From contig NZ_BPQO01000006.1 of NCBI RefSeq assembly GCF_022179285.1, positions 186,001 through 250,000 of the forward strand: 64,000 nt of DNA. The letters are read 5' to 3'. The stretch is from Methylobacterium hispanicum (GTDB lineage Bacteria > Pseudomonadota > Alphaproteobacteria > Rhizobiales > Beijerinckiaceae). Below the pieces are notes generated by a model. It was not told the origin of the DNA and ran no database searches. It saw nothing but the letters and a program-made list of their open reading frames with translations. Positions 17,212-26,583 of the stretch are shown in pieces (the stretch's first letter is position 1; every line of letters begins with the position of its first letter). The position numbers and the translations under genes are program-made.

Positions 17212-18659
17212 TGAGCGCCCTCGGAAAGCGCCTGCGGCGCTGGCTCTACCTCACGCACCGCTGGCTCGGCATCCTCACCGGCCTGCTCTTCGCCACGTGG
17301 TTCGTCTCCGGCGTGGTGATGATGTATGTGGGCTTCCCGCGCCTCACGGACGCCGAGCGTCGCGCCGCCCTGCCGCCGATCGCCTGGGACCGCGTGGCGG
17401 TCGAGCCGGAGGCGGCCCTGGCCCGGGCCGGCCTCCCGCGCGACGCGGTGCGCCGCCTCGACCTCGCGATGCTCGCCGACGAGCCGGTCTGGCGCCTCAC
17501 GCCCTGGGACGGCCCACGCCGCACGCTCTCGGCTGTCGACGGGCGCCCGATCGACGGCATCCCGGCCGAGCGGGCGCTGGCCGTAGCGCGCCACCACCCG
17601 GCGGCCGGCGCGATCGCCGATCTCGGGCTCGTCGAGCGCGACCAGTGGAGCGTGCACCAGCGCTTCGATCCGCTGCGGCCCCTCCACCGCGTGGCGCTCG
17701 GCGACGCGGCCGGCACCCAGCTCTACGTCTCGGGCCTGACCGGCGAGATCGCGCTGGACACGACGCGTCACGAGCGCGTCTGGAACTGGTTCGGCGCGGT
17801 GCCGCACTGGATCTACTTCACGCCGCTGCGGGCGCAGCTCGATCTCTGGCGCGACACGGTGCTCTGGCTCTCCGGCATCGGGATCGTCGGGGCGGTCACC
17901 GGCCTCGTCGTCGGGGTGATGCGGGTGCGCCTGCGGCGGCGCTACGCGCGCGGCCAAATCACGCCCTACCAGGGCTGGATGGCGTGGCACCACCTCGGCG
18001 GCCTCGTCGCCGGCACGACGCTCGTCACCTTCGTCGTGAGCGGCTGGATCTCGATGAATCCCAACCGCTGGTTCTCGCCGCGAGAGCCGGACCGCGCTTC
18101 GCTCGCGCGCTACGCGGGACCGGCGGAGCCGTGGCCGGACCTCGACCGCGCCGCGCTCGCCGCCGCCTGTCCGGACGCGCGGGAGGCCCGGCTCTCGCGC
18201 CTCGACGGGCAGGCGCGGGTGATCCTCGCCTGCGCGGACGGGCGGACGCTCACCTGTTGCGGGGCAGCGCTCGACCCGGGCCGGCTCGCCGCCGCCGCCG
18301 CCCGCCTTCTGCCGGATGCGGCGCCTCCCACCATCGAGCACTTAGTGGCTGAGGATCTCTACTGGTACGGCCATCACCACGACCGTCTGCTGCCGGTGCT
18401 GCGCGTCCGCTTCGCCGACCCCTCCGCGACGTGGTTCCACATCGATCCGGCGACCGGCGAGATCCAGAATCGGACCGACCGCTCGAACCGGCTCTACCGT
18501 TGGCTGTTCAACGCGCCGCACAGCTTCGATTTCGGGCTCCTCCTCCGGCACAGGCCCGCCTGGGATCTGCTGCTGATCACCCTGTCGCTCGGTGGCCTTC
18601 TGATCTCGGCCTCCGGCGTGGTTATTGGCTGGCGCCGGCTCGGGTTGAGGATGCGCTAG
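17211..18659 (+). CDS. PepSY-domain membrane protein, siderophore reductase-like
   Basis: Inner membrane protein of 482 residues. Four membrane helices are visible: GILTGLLFATWFVSGVVMMY (about 17-38), one near 225-245 (LSGIGIVGAVTGLVVGVM), one near 262-285 and one at the C-terminus (LLLITLSLGGLLISASGVVIG). Conserved His residues sit near helix ends (THRWLG, WHHLGG, YGHHHDR). These PepSY-associated proteins usually pair with TonB-dependent receptors, and some reduce ferric siderophores in the periplasm. Its ATG overlaps the receptor stop (TGATG-type junction), supporting a joint role in metal uptake. Confidence 0.85.
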   Translation: MSALGKRLRRWLYLTHRWLGILTGLLFATWFVSGVVMMYVGFPRLTDAERRAALPPIAWDRVAVEPEAALARAGLPRDAVRRLDLAMLADEPVWRLTPWDGPRRTLSAVDGRPIDGIPAERALAVARHHPAAGAIADLGLVERDQWSVHQRFDPLRPLHRVALGDAAGTQLYVSGLTGEIALDTTRHERVWNWFGAVPHWIYFTPLRAQLDLWRDTVLWLSGIGIVGAVTGLVVGVMRVRLRRRYARGQITPYQGWMAWHHLGGLVAGTTLVTFVVSGWISMNPNRWFSPREPDRASLARYAGPAEPWPDLDRAALAAACPDAREARLSRLDGQARVILACADGRTLTCCGAALDPGRLAAAAARLLPDAAPPTIEHLVAEDLYWYGHHHDRLLPVLRVRFADPSATWFHIDPATGEIQNRTDRSNRLYRWLFNAPHSFDFGLLLRHRPAWDLLLITLSLGGLLISASGVVIGWRRLGLRMR

Positions 18660-18709
18660 GGGGGCGCTCGGAGGCCCGAAGGGACCCACCCATCCGGTGC
18701 GGCGCGTGA

Positions 18710-18916
18710 TCAGGGTCTTCCCGAACCGTACGCCAGAGCCGACAGCGCGGCGACGAGCGGGGTCCAGAAGTGGATCAGGCCGACGCCGCTCCACACCGAG
18801 ATCCCCTCCTTGCAGCCGGTCGTGTTCATCGCGCATCCCAGAGGCACGAGGTAGAAGAACCAGACGGCTGTTGCCAGGAGCAGGCCGATGCCGAAGAGCA
18901 GTGCCGCGAGCCGCAT
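18710..18916 (-). CDS. Small two-helix membrane protein
   Basis: Hypothetical protein of 68 residues. Two hydrophobic segments are seen, at about 3-25 (ALLFGIGLLLATAVWFFYLV) and 45-62 (VGLIHFWTPLVAALSALAY), with a short loop containing two Cys (CAMNTTGC). The two Cys could form a disulfide if the loop faces the periplasm. I chose the ATG at 18916, at the start of the hydrophobic segment; an upstream GTG frame adds an Arg/His-rich, unlikely leader. It converges with the PepSY gene. Function unknown. Confidence 0.6.
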   Translation of the reverse strand: MRLAALLFGIGLLLATAVWFFYLVPLGCAMNTTGCKEGISVWSGVGLIHFWTPLVAALSALAYGSGRP

Positions 18917-19045
18917 CGTCTGCCGATCCCCGCACGCACCCGCCGATCTGCACCGGTGATGCTTCGTGCGAGCGGTGTCGCGGGACGTCGATCCTGTCAA
19001 TGCCGGCCGCCGACATCGTGGCGCGGGATGGGGGCGCCGTGCGAC

Positions 19046-20170
19046 TCAGCGCGCGGTCGCGCGGATGTCGAAGGCGCCGCCGGTCTGTGCGGAGGCGCGC
19101 AGCGTCACCGGCGCCTTGCCGGCGATCAGTGGGAAGGCGAGTTCGGCGAAGCGGATCGCCTCCTCCAAGTGCGGGTAGCCGGAGAGCACGAAGGTATCGA
19201 CGCCGAGCGCGGCGTAGTCCTCGAGCCGTTGCACGACCTGCTCGGGCGAGCCGACGAGCGCCGTGCCGGCGCCGCCCCGCACCAGGCCGACGCCGGCCCA
19301 GAGGTTCGGCGCCACCACGAGGCGGTCCCGGCGGCCCCCGTGGAGCGCGGCCATCCGAGCCTGCCCGACCGAGTCCATCCGGGCGTAGTTCGCCTGGGCG
19401 CGGGCGATGTCGTCGTCGGTGAGGCGGCTGATCAGGCGGTCGGCCGCCGCCCAGGCCTCGCCCTCCGTCTCGCGCACGATCACGTGGAGGCGCACGCCGA
19501 AGCGCACGCTGCGGCCCTGCCGGGCGGCGCGCGCGCGGACATCGGCGATCTTCTCCGCTACCGCCTCGGGTGGCTCCCCCCAGGTCAGGTAGGCGTCGAC
19601 ATGGCGGGCCGCGAGGTCGTGCGCGGCGGGCGAGGAGCCGCCGAAATAGAGCGGCGGCCAGGGCGTCTGCACTGCCGGGTGGAAGTTGCGCGCACCCGCG
19701 ACGCGAACGTGGCGCCCCTCGAAATCGACCGTCTCGCCGGCCATCAGCCGCTTCCAGACGGTGAGGTACTCCTCGGCCGCGGCGTAGCGCTCGGCGTGGT
19801 CGTAGAAGGCGCCGTCGGCGGCGAGTTCGGTGGCGTCGCCACCCACCACCACGTTGAGGAGGAGCCGCCCGCCGAGCGCCTCGTCCAAAGCCGCGGCCTG
19901 CCGCGCACCGAGCGTGGGGCCGGTAATCGAGGTGCGCAGAGCCACCAGCAGCTTGATGCGCTGCGTCGCCGTGACGAGACTCGCGGCCGTGACCCAGGGG
20001 TCGGTGCAGGAGGCGCCGGTCGGGATCAGCAGGCCGTCGTAGCCGAGCCGGTCCGCCGTCTCGGCGACCTGCCGGATGTAGGCGTTCGTGGGCGCGCGGC
20101 CCGTGTCGGAGGTGCCGAGATAGCGCGTGTCGCCGGAGGTCGGCAGGAACCAGAAGACGTCGTAGGCCAT
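19046..20170 (-). CDS. ssuD: FMNH2-dependent alkanesulfonate monooxygenase, SsuD-like
   Basis: Luciferase-like flavin monooxygenase of 374 residues, close to SsuD length (about 380). It starts [15 protein letters not shown] and includes [20 protein letters not shown] and a [13 protein letters not shown] segment that match SsuD, as well as PPLYFGGSS in the flavin phosphate region. SsuD cleaves alkanesulfonates to sulfite and aldehyde during sulfur starvation. A GAGG ribosome site lies 8 bases before the ATG. The usual neighbours ssuE, ssuA, ssuC and ssuB are not in the window, so the gene is alone here; an uptake system must be elsewhere. Other LLM-class substrates are possible. Confidence 0.82.
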   Translation of the reverse strand: MAYDVFWFLPTSGDTRYLGTSDTGRAPTNAYIRQVAETADRLGYDGLLIPTGASCTDPWVTAASLVTATQRIKLLVALRTSITGPTLGARQAAALDEALGGRLLLNVVVGGDATELAADGAFYDHAERYAAAEEYLTVWKRLMAGETVDFEGRHVRVAGARNFHPAVQTPWPPLYFGGSSPAAHDLAARHVDAYLTWGEPPEAVAEKIADVRARAARQGRSVRFGVRLHVIVRETEGEAWAAADRLISRLTDDDIARAQANYARMDSVGQARMAALHGGRRDRLVVAPNLWAGVGLVRGGAGTALVGSPEQVVQRLEDYAALGVDTFVLSGYPHLEEAIRFAELAFPLIAGKAPVTLRASAQTGGAFDIRATAR

Positions 20171-20910
20171 GGGCTTATCCTCGCTCGGGCGCCGGAGGGC
20201 CGCGTCGGTGCCACGGCTTCCCCTCCGGAAAGTTGTGGGAGAGCGTGGTGAGCCTCCGCACGCGCCGTGTGCGATCGCCGGCCCGGCACGGGCAAAGGGT
20301 GAGCGTCAAGGGGGCGGGCGATCATCCGGATATGATGGTCGGGCGGCGGCGCCGGACTAGAAGGCCTTCGCCGCGTGGCGGGCGGTCTCCCACATCTGAG
20401 GCGGTCCGGCGCCGCGCGCGGACGCCTCCGTCGCCCGGTCCCGCCTCGAACCGATCCGCAGATCGATGGATCGACACGGGTCGTACGTTAGATCGAACGC
20501 ACCCGACCCGACATTCCAAAGATCCGCACCGCGCAACGAGAACGACCTCTCGCGCGGCGCGGCGGAGGAAGGTTCCTTCCGTCCCTGGTGTGTCGCGGGC
20601 GACCGCGATCACGCTGCGTGCCGGCCGGACCGGTCGATGTGCACCCGTTCCGCATCGCGTGCCAAGCACTATGCGTGGCAGGCCACCGCGCCTATGGGGA
20701 AGCTCAGCTTGCTGCCGCGCTGAAGCAGACAGACCAGGACGTAAAACGCACGTTCCTATCGGCGTTCTGCCCAGCTCGCCGCGCGCCCGGTGAGCCATAT
20801 GGGGCAGGAACGCTGCACCATGATCGTTGGCACCCGTTCCCAACCCACGATTGGGGGGCGAATGCCGGATCGGCGACTGCCGCTCACGAACTATGACGAA
20901 GTGAGGATTT
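20171..20910. other. Gene-free 740-base region beside tRNA-Lys
   Basis: No convincing gene was found between ssuD and tRNA-Lys. Base composition is less GC-rich than the flanking genes from about 20480 to 20900, and several short frames on both strands lack any recognisable motif. The region includes the ssuD promoter near 20200. Its position next to a tRNA gene and the odd composition would fit decayed insertion material, but no integrase fragment or attachment repeat was seen. Confidence 0.45.
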
Positions 20911-20986
<76 letters not shown>

Positions 20987-21049
20987 GATCGCTTTTCAGC
21001 GATGGCGAGGCGGCCACCAAGTCCGCCGTCGATGGAGGGCTGATACCAA

Positions 21050-21086
21050 GCGACCCGGGGGCTGTCCACCCCCGGGTCGCAGGATT
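21050..21086. terminator. Strong hairpin downstream of leuA
   Basis: A perfect 12-base stem GCGACCCGGGGG / CCCCCGGGTCGC with a 7-base loop covers 21050-21080. On the plus strand it is followed by AGGATTTTTC, a T-run typical of an intrinsic terminator; on the minus strand TTGGT follows. It lies 52 bases past the leuA stop and before the tRNA-Lys gene, both on the minus strand, so it most likely ends leuA transcription and may work both ways. Confidence 0.7.
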
Positions 21087-21131
21087 TTTCGGGAAATTTG
21101 TGCGCCGCGATCGGATCGTGGCCGGGCGTCC

Positions 21132-22682
21132 TCAGATCGCCTGCGCGTGCAGGCGTCGGGCGGCGGCCGAGAGCTTGTTCAGCGCCGAGAGGTAGGCCTT
21201 GGCCGACGCGACCAGCGTATCCGGATCGGCGCCGCGCGCCGTCACGCTGCGCTCGCCGTCCTTGAGGCGCACCGAGACCTCGGCCTGCGCATCGGTCCCC
21301 TCGGTCACCGCGTGGACTTGGTAGAGTTCCAGGACCGCCTCGTGCGGTACAAGGGCGTGGATGGCGTTGAACACTGCGTCCACGGGCCCGTTTCCGTCGG
21401 CTTCCTCCGTCACCGTGCGTTCATCGACCATGATCTTCAGCGTCGCGCGCTGGGGCCCGTGCGTGCCCGCGATCACCGAGAGCGAGACGAGGCGGATGCG
21501 GTCGTGGGCGGTGGCGAGGTTCTCGTCCACCAGCGCCTCGATGTCCTCGTCGTAGACGTGCTTCTTGCGGTCGGCGAGCGCCTTGAAGCGCTCGAACACG
21601 TCCTGGAACTGGTTGTCGGTCAGGTGCAGGCCGAGTTCGCCGAGCTTCGAGCGGAAGGCGGCGCGGCCCGAATGCTTGCCCATCACCAGCGAGGTCTTGG
21701 CCAAGCCCACCGAGGCCGGGGTCATGATCTCGTAGGTCTCGGCGTTCTTGAGCATGCCGTCCTGGTGGATGCCGCTCTCGTGCGCGAAGGCGTTGCGGCC
21801 GACGATCGCCTTGTTGAACTGCACGGGGAAGTTGGTCGCGTGGCTCACGAGCTTCGAGGCGCGGGTGAGCAGCGTCGATTCGATGCCGGTCTCGAACGGC
21901 ATCACGTCGCCACGGGTGCGGATCGCCATCACGACCTCCTCCAAAGCCGCGTTGCCGGCCCGCTCGCCGATGCCGTTGACCGTGCACTCGACCTGCCGCG
22001 CGCCGCCCTCCAGGCCCGCCAGCGTGTTGGCGACGGCGAGGCCGAGGTCGTTGTGGCAATGGACCGAGAACACCGCCTTGTCGGCGTTCGGCACGCGCTC
22101 GCGCACGGCCGCGAACATGGCGCGGTACTCGGACGGGGTGGCGTAGCCGACGGTGTCGGGCAGGTTGATGGTGGTGGCGCCGGCCCGGATCGCCGCCTCG
22201 ACGCAGCGGCACAGGTAGTCGATCCCGGTGCGGGTCGCGTCCATGGCCGACCACTCGACGTCGTCCACGAGGTCGCGGGCCTGCGCCACCGTCTTCAGGA
22301 TGATCTCGACGACCTCGTCCTCGCTCTTGCGCATCTGGTGGGCGAGGTGGATCGGCGAGGTCGAGACGAAGGTGTGGATGCGGCCCCTCTGGGCATGGCG
22401 CACGGCCTCGCCGGCCCGGGCGATGTCGGCGGGGATGGCGCGGGCGAGCCCCGCGATCACCGCGCGCTTGGAACGCCGGGCGATCTCGGCCACCGCCTCG
22501 AAATCGCCGTTCGAGGCGATCGGGAAGCCGGCCTCGATGATGTCCACGCCCATCGTGTCGAGGAGCTCGGCCACCGCCAGCTTCTCGTCGAGCGTCATGG
22601 TGGCGCCGGGGCACTGCTCGCCGTCGCGGAGCGTGGTGTCGAAGATGAGGACGCGGTCGCGGGCGCCTGAGGTGGTGGTCAT
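21132..22682 (-). CDS. leuA: 2-isopropylmalate synthase
   Basis: First committed enzyme of leucine biosynthesis; condenses acetyl-CoA with 2-oxoisovalerate. It has 516 residues, the bacterial LeuA type 1 length. The catalytic TIM barrel begins LIFDTTLRDGEQCPGATM, with the metal-binding Asp and catalytic Arg, and the metal-binding HxH is in FSVHCHNDLGLA. The flexible C-terminal domain from about 390 is the leucine-sensing regulatory domain. The mRNA leader contains a possible leucine-rich reading frame and a hairpin, which suggests attenuation in addition to feedback inhibition. The gene is followed by a strong terminator hairpin. Confidence 0.95.
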   Translation of the reverse strand: MTTTSGARDRVLIFDTTLRDGEQCPGATMTLDEKLAVAELLDTMGVDIIEAGFPIASNGDFEAVAEIARRSKRAVIAGLARAIPADIARAGEAVRHAQRGRIHTFVSTSPIHLAHQMRKSEDEVVEIILKTVAQARDLVDDVEWSAMDATRTGIDYLCRCVEAAIRAGATTINLPDTVGYATPSEYRAMFAAVRERVPNADKAVFSVHCHNDLGLAVANTLAGLEGGARQVECTVNGIGERAGNAALEEVVMAIRTRGDVMPFETGIESTLLTRASKLVSHATNFPVQFNKAIVGRNAFAHESGIHQDGMLKNAETYEIMTPASVGLAKTSLVMGKHSGRAAFRSKLGELGLHLTDNQFQDVFERFKALADRKKHVYDEDIEALVDENLATAHDRIRLVSLSVIAGTHGPQRATLKIMVDERTVTEEADGNGPVDAVFNAIHALVPHEAVLELYQVHAVTEGTDAQAEVSVRLKDGERSVTARGADPDTLVASAKAYLSALNKLSAAARRLHAQAI

Positions 22683-23059
22683 CGAGAATCTACCCTGTCG
22701 CGGGCCGCCCGCCGCACATGCGGTCGAGAGCGGCCGAAGCCTGGAAGGAGGAGGCGTCGTGCGATCCCCTGAGAGCCCAGGCGCGCGCCCGGACGGCCCT
22801 CAGGGGCGGGTAAGGAGAAGGCTGGCGAGAAGCGCGCGCGAGCAGGCGGCCGCACCCGCGGCACGCTCGATCCCGTACGCTGCTGAGCCGGCTCCGGCCA
22901 AGGCTCGCCTCTCCACGCATCGCGGTCCGGCGGGACCGCCCACAATCAGCCGGTACAGGTATCCGCTGCGGCGCGCCAAGGCAAGGCCCGGACGAAGCCC
23001 AGGGGGCTCTCACCCGAGAGCGAGCCGAAGGCCCTCGGGCCTTCGGAACCCCGGCGGCA
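22683..23059 (-). other. Gene-free leader region of leuA
   Basis: 377 bases between slyX and leuA, with no convincing protein gene. It contains the leuA promoter region, the candidate Leu-codon leader frame at 22800-22916 and a hairpin at 22766-22806. Longer open frames through this region have Arg/Pro/Ala-rich translations with no domain and are judged to be chance. Confidence 0.5.
22766..22916 (-). promoter_or_regulatory. Candidate leucine attenuator before leuA
   Basis: On the leuA sense strand a short frame ends with codons for LLASLLLTRP and a TGA stop at 22800-22802. Five of the last ten residues are Leu. The frame can start at GTG 22916 (38 codons) or at TTG 22901, the latter with GGAGAGG 7 bases upstream. 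The stop lies in the 5' arm of an inverted repeat (CCCTGAG...CTCAGGG, about 22766-22806). Leu codons followed at once by a hairpin are the layout of a ribosome-mediated attenuator. No U-run follows the hairpin, and no in-frame ATG exists, so this is tentative. Confidence 0.35.
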
Positions 23060-23263
23060 TCAGTAGTGCGGCGGGGGCGGCTCGGGTCCGCGCGGCACGC
23101 GCTCGGCCACCGTCTCAACCTGCTCGTGCAGGGCCGCGACCTGCCGGGCGAGGCGGTCGATCAGCCGCCACTGCTCCGTCACGACGCGGTTCAGGTCCTC
23201 GATCGTGGCCTCGTGCTCGCTCAGGCGCATCTCCAGGCGGGTGAGGCGGGCCTCGTCGCTCAT
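23060..23263 (-). CDS. slyX: SlyX family protein
   Basis: Small coiled-coil protein of 67 residues. The pattern RLTRLEMRLSEHEATIEDLN followed by VVTEQWRLIDRLARQVAALHEQV and a C-terminal Pro-rich PRGPEPPPPHY matches the SlyX family closely in both length and heptad spacing. SlyX is of unknown function; it was named from an E. coli locus. It starts 30 bases after the diguanylate cyclase gene on the same strand and is probably co-transcribed with it. Confidence 0.85.
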   Translation of the reverse strand: MSDEARLTRLEMRLSEHEATIEDLNRVVTEQWRLIDRLARQVAALHEQVETVAERVPRGPEPPPPHY

Positions 23264-23293
23264 GTCGTCTCCGGGGTCAGAGCCCGGGATCTA

Positions 23294-24439
23294 TCACGCC
23301 GCGCGGGGGAGGGGAGCGGCCGCCACCACCCGGTCGCGGCCCGAGCGCTTGGCGGCGTAGAGGGCTTGGTCGGCCCGGCGCATCAGCGCGTCGAAATCCC
23401 CGCCCGCCGCGCGCGCGACGCCGGCGCTGGCCGCCAGCCGCAGGCCGGGCAACTCGGGAAGCGCGAGCGTCGCGAAGGCGCGGCGCACCCGCTCGGCCCT
23501 GGCCAGCACCGCGGCGGGTCCGTCGTCCCCGATCAGGCAGGCGAACTCCTCGCCCCCGAGGCGCCCGATCGCGGCCTCGGGCAGGAGGGCGCGGGCGAGC
23601 GCGCAGAAGGCGACGAGCACCGCGTCCCCGACCGCGTGGCCGTGGGTGTCGTTGACGACCTTGAAGTGGTCGAGGTCGAACAGGAGCAGGGCCACCGGCT
23701 CGCCGCGGGCGAGCCGTTCCTCCGCCTCGGCCACGAAGGCGCGGCGGTTGGCGACCCCCGTGAGCGCGTCGGTCGAGGCGGCGATGCGCTGCCGGTGCTC
23801 GGCCCGCTCCTTCACCAGGGCGATGAAGCCGAAGGCGATCGCGAGCGTGAACAGCATCGCGGCGAAGCACAGGCCCGTGACCCATTCGGACTGGAGCGGG
23901 TTGCGCGTCTCGCGCAGGGGGACCAGCAGCGTCGCGGGGATGCGCGCCGCGTAGCAGGCCGCGTAGGCGGCGAGCACGACCGCGGTGGCCGTCCGGGACG
24001 GCAGGGGCTCCGCCCGCCCGGCCCGGATCGCGAGCGCGGCGGCGGTGCAGTAGGCGGTGGCGAGCGCGGAGGCGAAGATCACCCGCGCCTCGATCGTGGC
24101 GTAGAAGGTCGGCACGCAGCAGAGGACGAGCCAGGCGATCACGCCGCCGAAGGTGAGCAGCGGCCGGACGCGGCGGCCCTCGAAGGCCTCGACGCCGCTC
24201 CAGATCAGGCCGTAGGCGGAGAGCACCGCGGCATTGGAGACGACGATGGAGATCGCGTCCGGGATCAGGCCGCGCAGGGCGAGACCGGCCGAGCCGAGCG
24301 CGCCGAGGATGTGAGCGAGGCCCCAGATCAGCAGGGCCGGGGTCCCGCGCTGCTGGCGCCAGGCGAACAGGAACAGGCCGCCGACCATGAGCGTCAGCAC
24401 GAAGGTCACGATCAGCAGGGTCGTGATGTCGAGCCGCAT
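23294..24439 (-). CDS. Membrane-bound diguanylate cyclase (GGDEF)
   Basis: Predicted c-di-GMP synthase of 381 residues. About seven membrane helices occupy 1-210, starting LLIVTFVLTLMVGGLFLFAW. The GGDEF domain follows (about 220-375), with STDALTGVANRRAF, LLFDLDHFKVVNDTHGH and the active site RLGGEEF intact. No clear RxxD inhibitory site precedes the active site, since the residues before it read LLPEAAIGRLGGEEF. The ATG at 24439 is chosen because the membrane region starts right there; the longer frame upstream is Arg-rich and unlikely. slyX lies 30 bases downstream. Confidence 0.88.
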   Translation of the reverse strand: MRLDITTLLIVTFVLTLMVGGLFLFAWRQQRGTPALLIWGLAHILGALGSAGLALRGLIPDAISIVVSNAAVLSAYGLIWSGVEAFEGRRVRPLLTFGGVIAWLVLCCVPTFYATIEARVIFASALATAYCTAAALAIRAGRAEPLPSRTATAVVLAAYAACYAARIPATLLVPLRETRNPLQSEWVTGLCFAAMLFTLAIAFGFIALVKERAEHRQRIAASTDALTGVANRRAFVAEAEERLARGEPVALLLFDLDHFKVVNDTHGHAVGDAVLVAFCALARALLPEAAIGRLGGEEFACLIGDDGPAAVLARAERVRRAFATLALPELPGLRLAASAGVARAAGGDFDALMRRADQALYAAKRSGRDRVVAAAPLPRAA

Positions 24440-24828
24440 CGCTGTGGGTGCCTGCCCCCGGGGACCACGGACCGGAACCGGAGGATCCGGTGGGCCGGTC
24501 GAAACGCTTGACCGGGACCGGCACCACGGCGGGACCGCCGGAACCGATCCATCCCGCCGCGCGCCTTCTTCCCGCGCGATCCGGGAGCCGGGCGTGCGAA
24601 CCCGCCGCACAGCGGATCCGCGTCGCGACGACGGCCGTGGCCGTCGCATCGGGACAAGACCCTGATGAGGCCGCTTATACAGCAAAGCTTAGCCGCGAGA
24701 TAGGGCCGTCCCTGACTTGGCTTTGCGCGCGGGCGACCTGCTCTGACTTCGGCTCGAGGCGGCTATGCTACGGGAGCGTCACGGTCCTCGGTAGGTCGGA
24801 CGATGCGACCCGCGCCCCTTCCGCCCGC
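24440..24828. other. Intergenic region upstream of the diguanylate cyclase
   Basis: 389 bases between two minus-strand genes. It should hold the diguanylate cyclase promoter and the end of the upstream transcript. A/T-richer sequence at about 24675-24725 is the best place for a promoter. Frames across it have no recognisable features. No RNA gene was recognised. Confidence 0.45.
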
Positions 24829-26337
24829 TCACCGCGGACTGACCGGGCGCGCCGTCCAGGTGCCCCAGTAGACCGGGCGGCCGTAGAGGGTCGAGTCGGC
24901 GCTGCCGTCGCGGCGCGGGGCGAGCCGGTCCAGCCAGGTGAGGAAGCCGGACTTGGCCGACAGGGCGTCCGGCACGTCGAGGTTCCCGTAGCGGTCGGTC
25001 ATCCAGTAATGCGCCACCCGGCTGAAGCGCCCGCTGCCGTCGCCTCCCGAGCGCAGGCCCAGATAGGCCGGCGAGCGCTGGGCCGAGACCGGCTCCGAGA
25101 ACAGCTTCAGGGCGGCGAGCGCGTCGAGCGTGAGGTCGGCGCTGTACTGCACGCAGATGTCCGGCACCGGGCCGCCGGGCGCGTTGGCCGGGCGACGGCA
25201 GGAATAGGAGATCACCCAACGGTCCATGCCCCGGGCCTTGGCGGCGCGCACCATCGTGCCGGGCGGCAGCGCCGCCATCAGGGTGCGGGGCGCCGACCAG
25301 ACGCGCGCGGCGCCGAGGTCGCGGCTGGTGCGCAGATAGAGGGCCGTGCGCCGCCGCGGCGCGGGCTCGCCGCAATCCTCCGGCATCACGTCGGTGTAGA
25401 CGTAGTGGTAGGTCTGATCGATCACGCTGATCGAGCCGCTGAGCCCCTGCGCGTCGAGGCGCTGGGCAGCGCAGTTGCCGACGACCGGCCGGCCGCCCTC
25501 GTCGAGCACGGCGGCCGGGGGCGCGCCGGCCTCGCGACGCCGGTCCGCGCCCTTGCCGGTCCCCTTGCCGGCGCCCTCGCCGAACGGCACCCAGGCGACG
25601 CCGCCGTCCGGGCCGCGGCTGCGGATCTCGAAGCTCTCGAAGTCGTAGGTGCGGGCCTGCACCTGGACCCGACGCGCCGCGTCCCCGCCGCCCACCGTCG
25701 AGATCAGGAAGACGTGATAGTAGGCCTCGCCCGCCCAGTCGCGGCCGGCGACGACGATCGGGTTGCGGGCGGCGACGCCGTGCTCGGTCTCGGGCCCCGG
25801 TTCGGCCGGCGCGTCCCGCCCGCGCCGGGCGCGGCGGGACTGGGGCTTCTCCGGCTCGGCCTGCCGCTCCCAGAGGCGGGGCACGGCCGGCGGCATCGTG
25901 GTGGCGAGCTGCTCGAGGCCCCGGCCGGACTGCACCGCGCCGGAATCCATCGGGTCGGTGGCGCGCCGCGCCTCGCAGGCCTCCCCTCCGCGGCGCTCCT
26001 CGGCCGGCGTCTCCCCGTGGTAGATCACCTGGAGCGGACCGGCCGTGCTGCCGCTGCCGAGCCGCAGGATCTGGACGCCGCGCGCGAAGGCGCAGGGCGG
26101 CGGCGCCCAGTAGACGCCCTCCGCCTCGGATCCGTCTCGGCAGATCTCCAGCGCCCCGCCGGCCGTGCGGAAGCAGGCCGGCACCGAGCCCTCGGCCGCC
26201 TGTGCGGAGGCGGGCACCGCGCCCGCCGGGATGAGGGCGCCCGCCAGGAGCCACGTCCGGATCCGCTGGGACCCGCGTCGGCGGCCCCTCGGCGCGCCGG
26301 CTTCGGGGGGCGGGGTTCCGGTTCTCTCTGCGCTCAT
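24829..26337 (-). CDS. Secreted protein of unknown function, possible beta-propeller
   Basis: Hypothetical protein of 502 residues. The Arg-rich start is followed by a signal peptide (WLLAGALIPAGAVPASAQA). Mature sequence has six or more Cys, several WxS/YxS-type strand motifs (YYHVFLISTVGGG, RTALYLRTSRDLGAARVWS, ICVQYSADLTLDALAAL) and an Arg/Gly/Lys-rich linker near 270. Alternating strands with repeated S-x-D-L motifs recall the five-bladed propeller of glycosidase-like proteins, but I cannot place it in a family. I use the ATG at 26337, although the frame stays open further upstream. No neighbours are obviously linked. Confidence 0.7.
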   Translation of the reverse strand: MSAERTGTPPPEAGAPRGRRRGSQRIRTWLLAGALIPAGAVPASAQAAEGSVPACFRTAGGALEICRDGSEAEGVYWAPPPCAFARGVQILRLGSGSTAGPLQVIYHGETPAEERRGGEACEARRATDPMDSGAVQSGRGLEQLATTMPPAVPRLWERQAEPEKPQSRRARRGRDAPAEPGPETEHGVAARNPIVVAGRDWAGEAYYHVFLISTVGGGDAARRVQVQARTYDFESFEIRSRGPDGGVAWVPFGEGAGKGTGKGADRRREAGAPPAAVLDEGGRPVVGNCAAQRLDAQGLSGSISVIDQTYHYVYTDVMPEDCGEPAPRRRTALYLRTSRDLGAARVWSAPRTLMAALPPGTMVRAAKARGMDRWVISYSCRRPANAPGGPVPDICVQYSADLTLDALAALKLFSEPVSAQRSPAYLGLRSGGDGSGRFSRVAHYWMTDRYGNLDVPDALSAKSGFLTWLDRLAPRRDGSADSTLYGRPVYWGTWTARPVSPR

Positions 26338-26583
26338 CCTGCTGCCGTCGTTCCGCCCCGTCGGCGACGGGCGCGGCCCTGTAACGGCCCGCGATCCCAT
26401 CCCGATCCGCCCCGCTTGTGGACGGTGCGGACGGCGCCCGAAAGATCGGCAGATCACGCAGGGAGCGGGCCGGTCACGCGGGCGGCGGGCGAGAGGCCCG
26501 GGACGGGGGCGGCGAACCGGGCGGCCCCTCGCAAGTTGTCGCTGGTCAGTGGGGCCGCGCGAGCCCCCGGATCGGAGTGCTCA

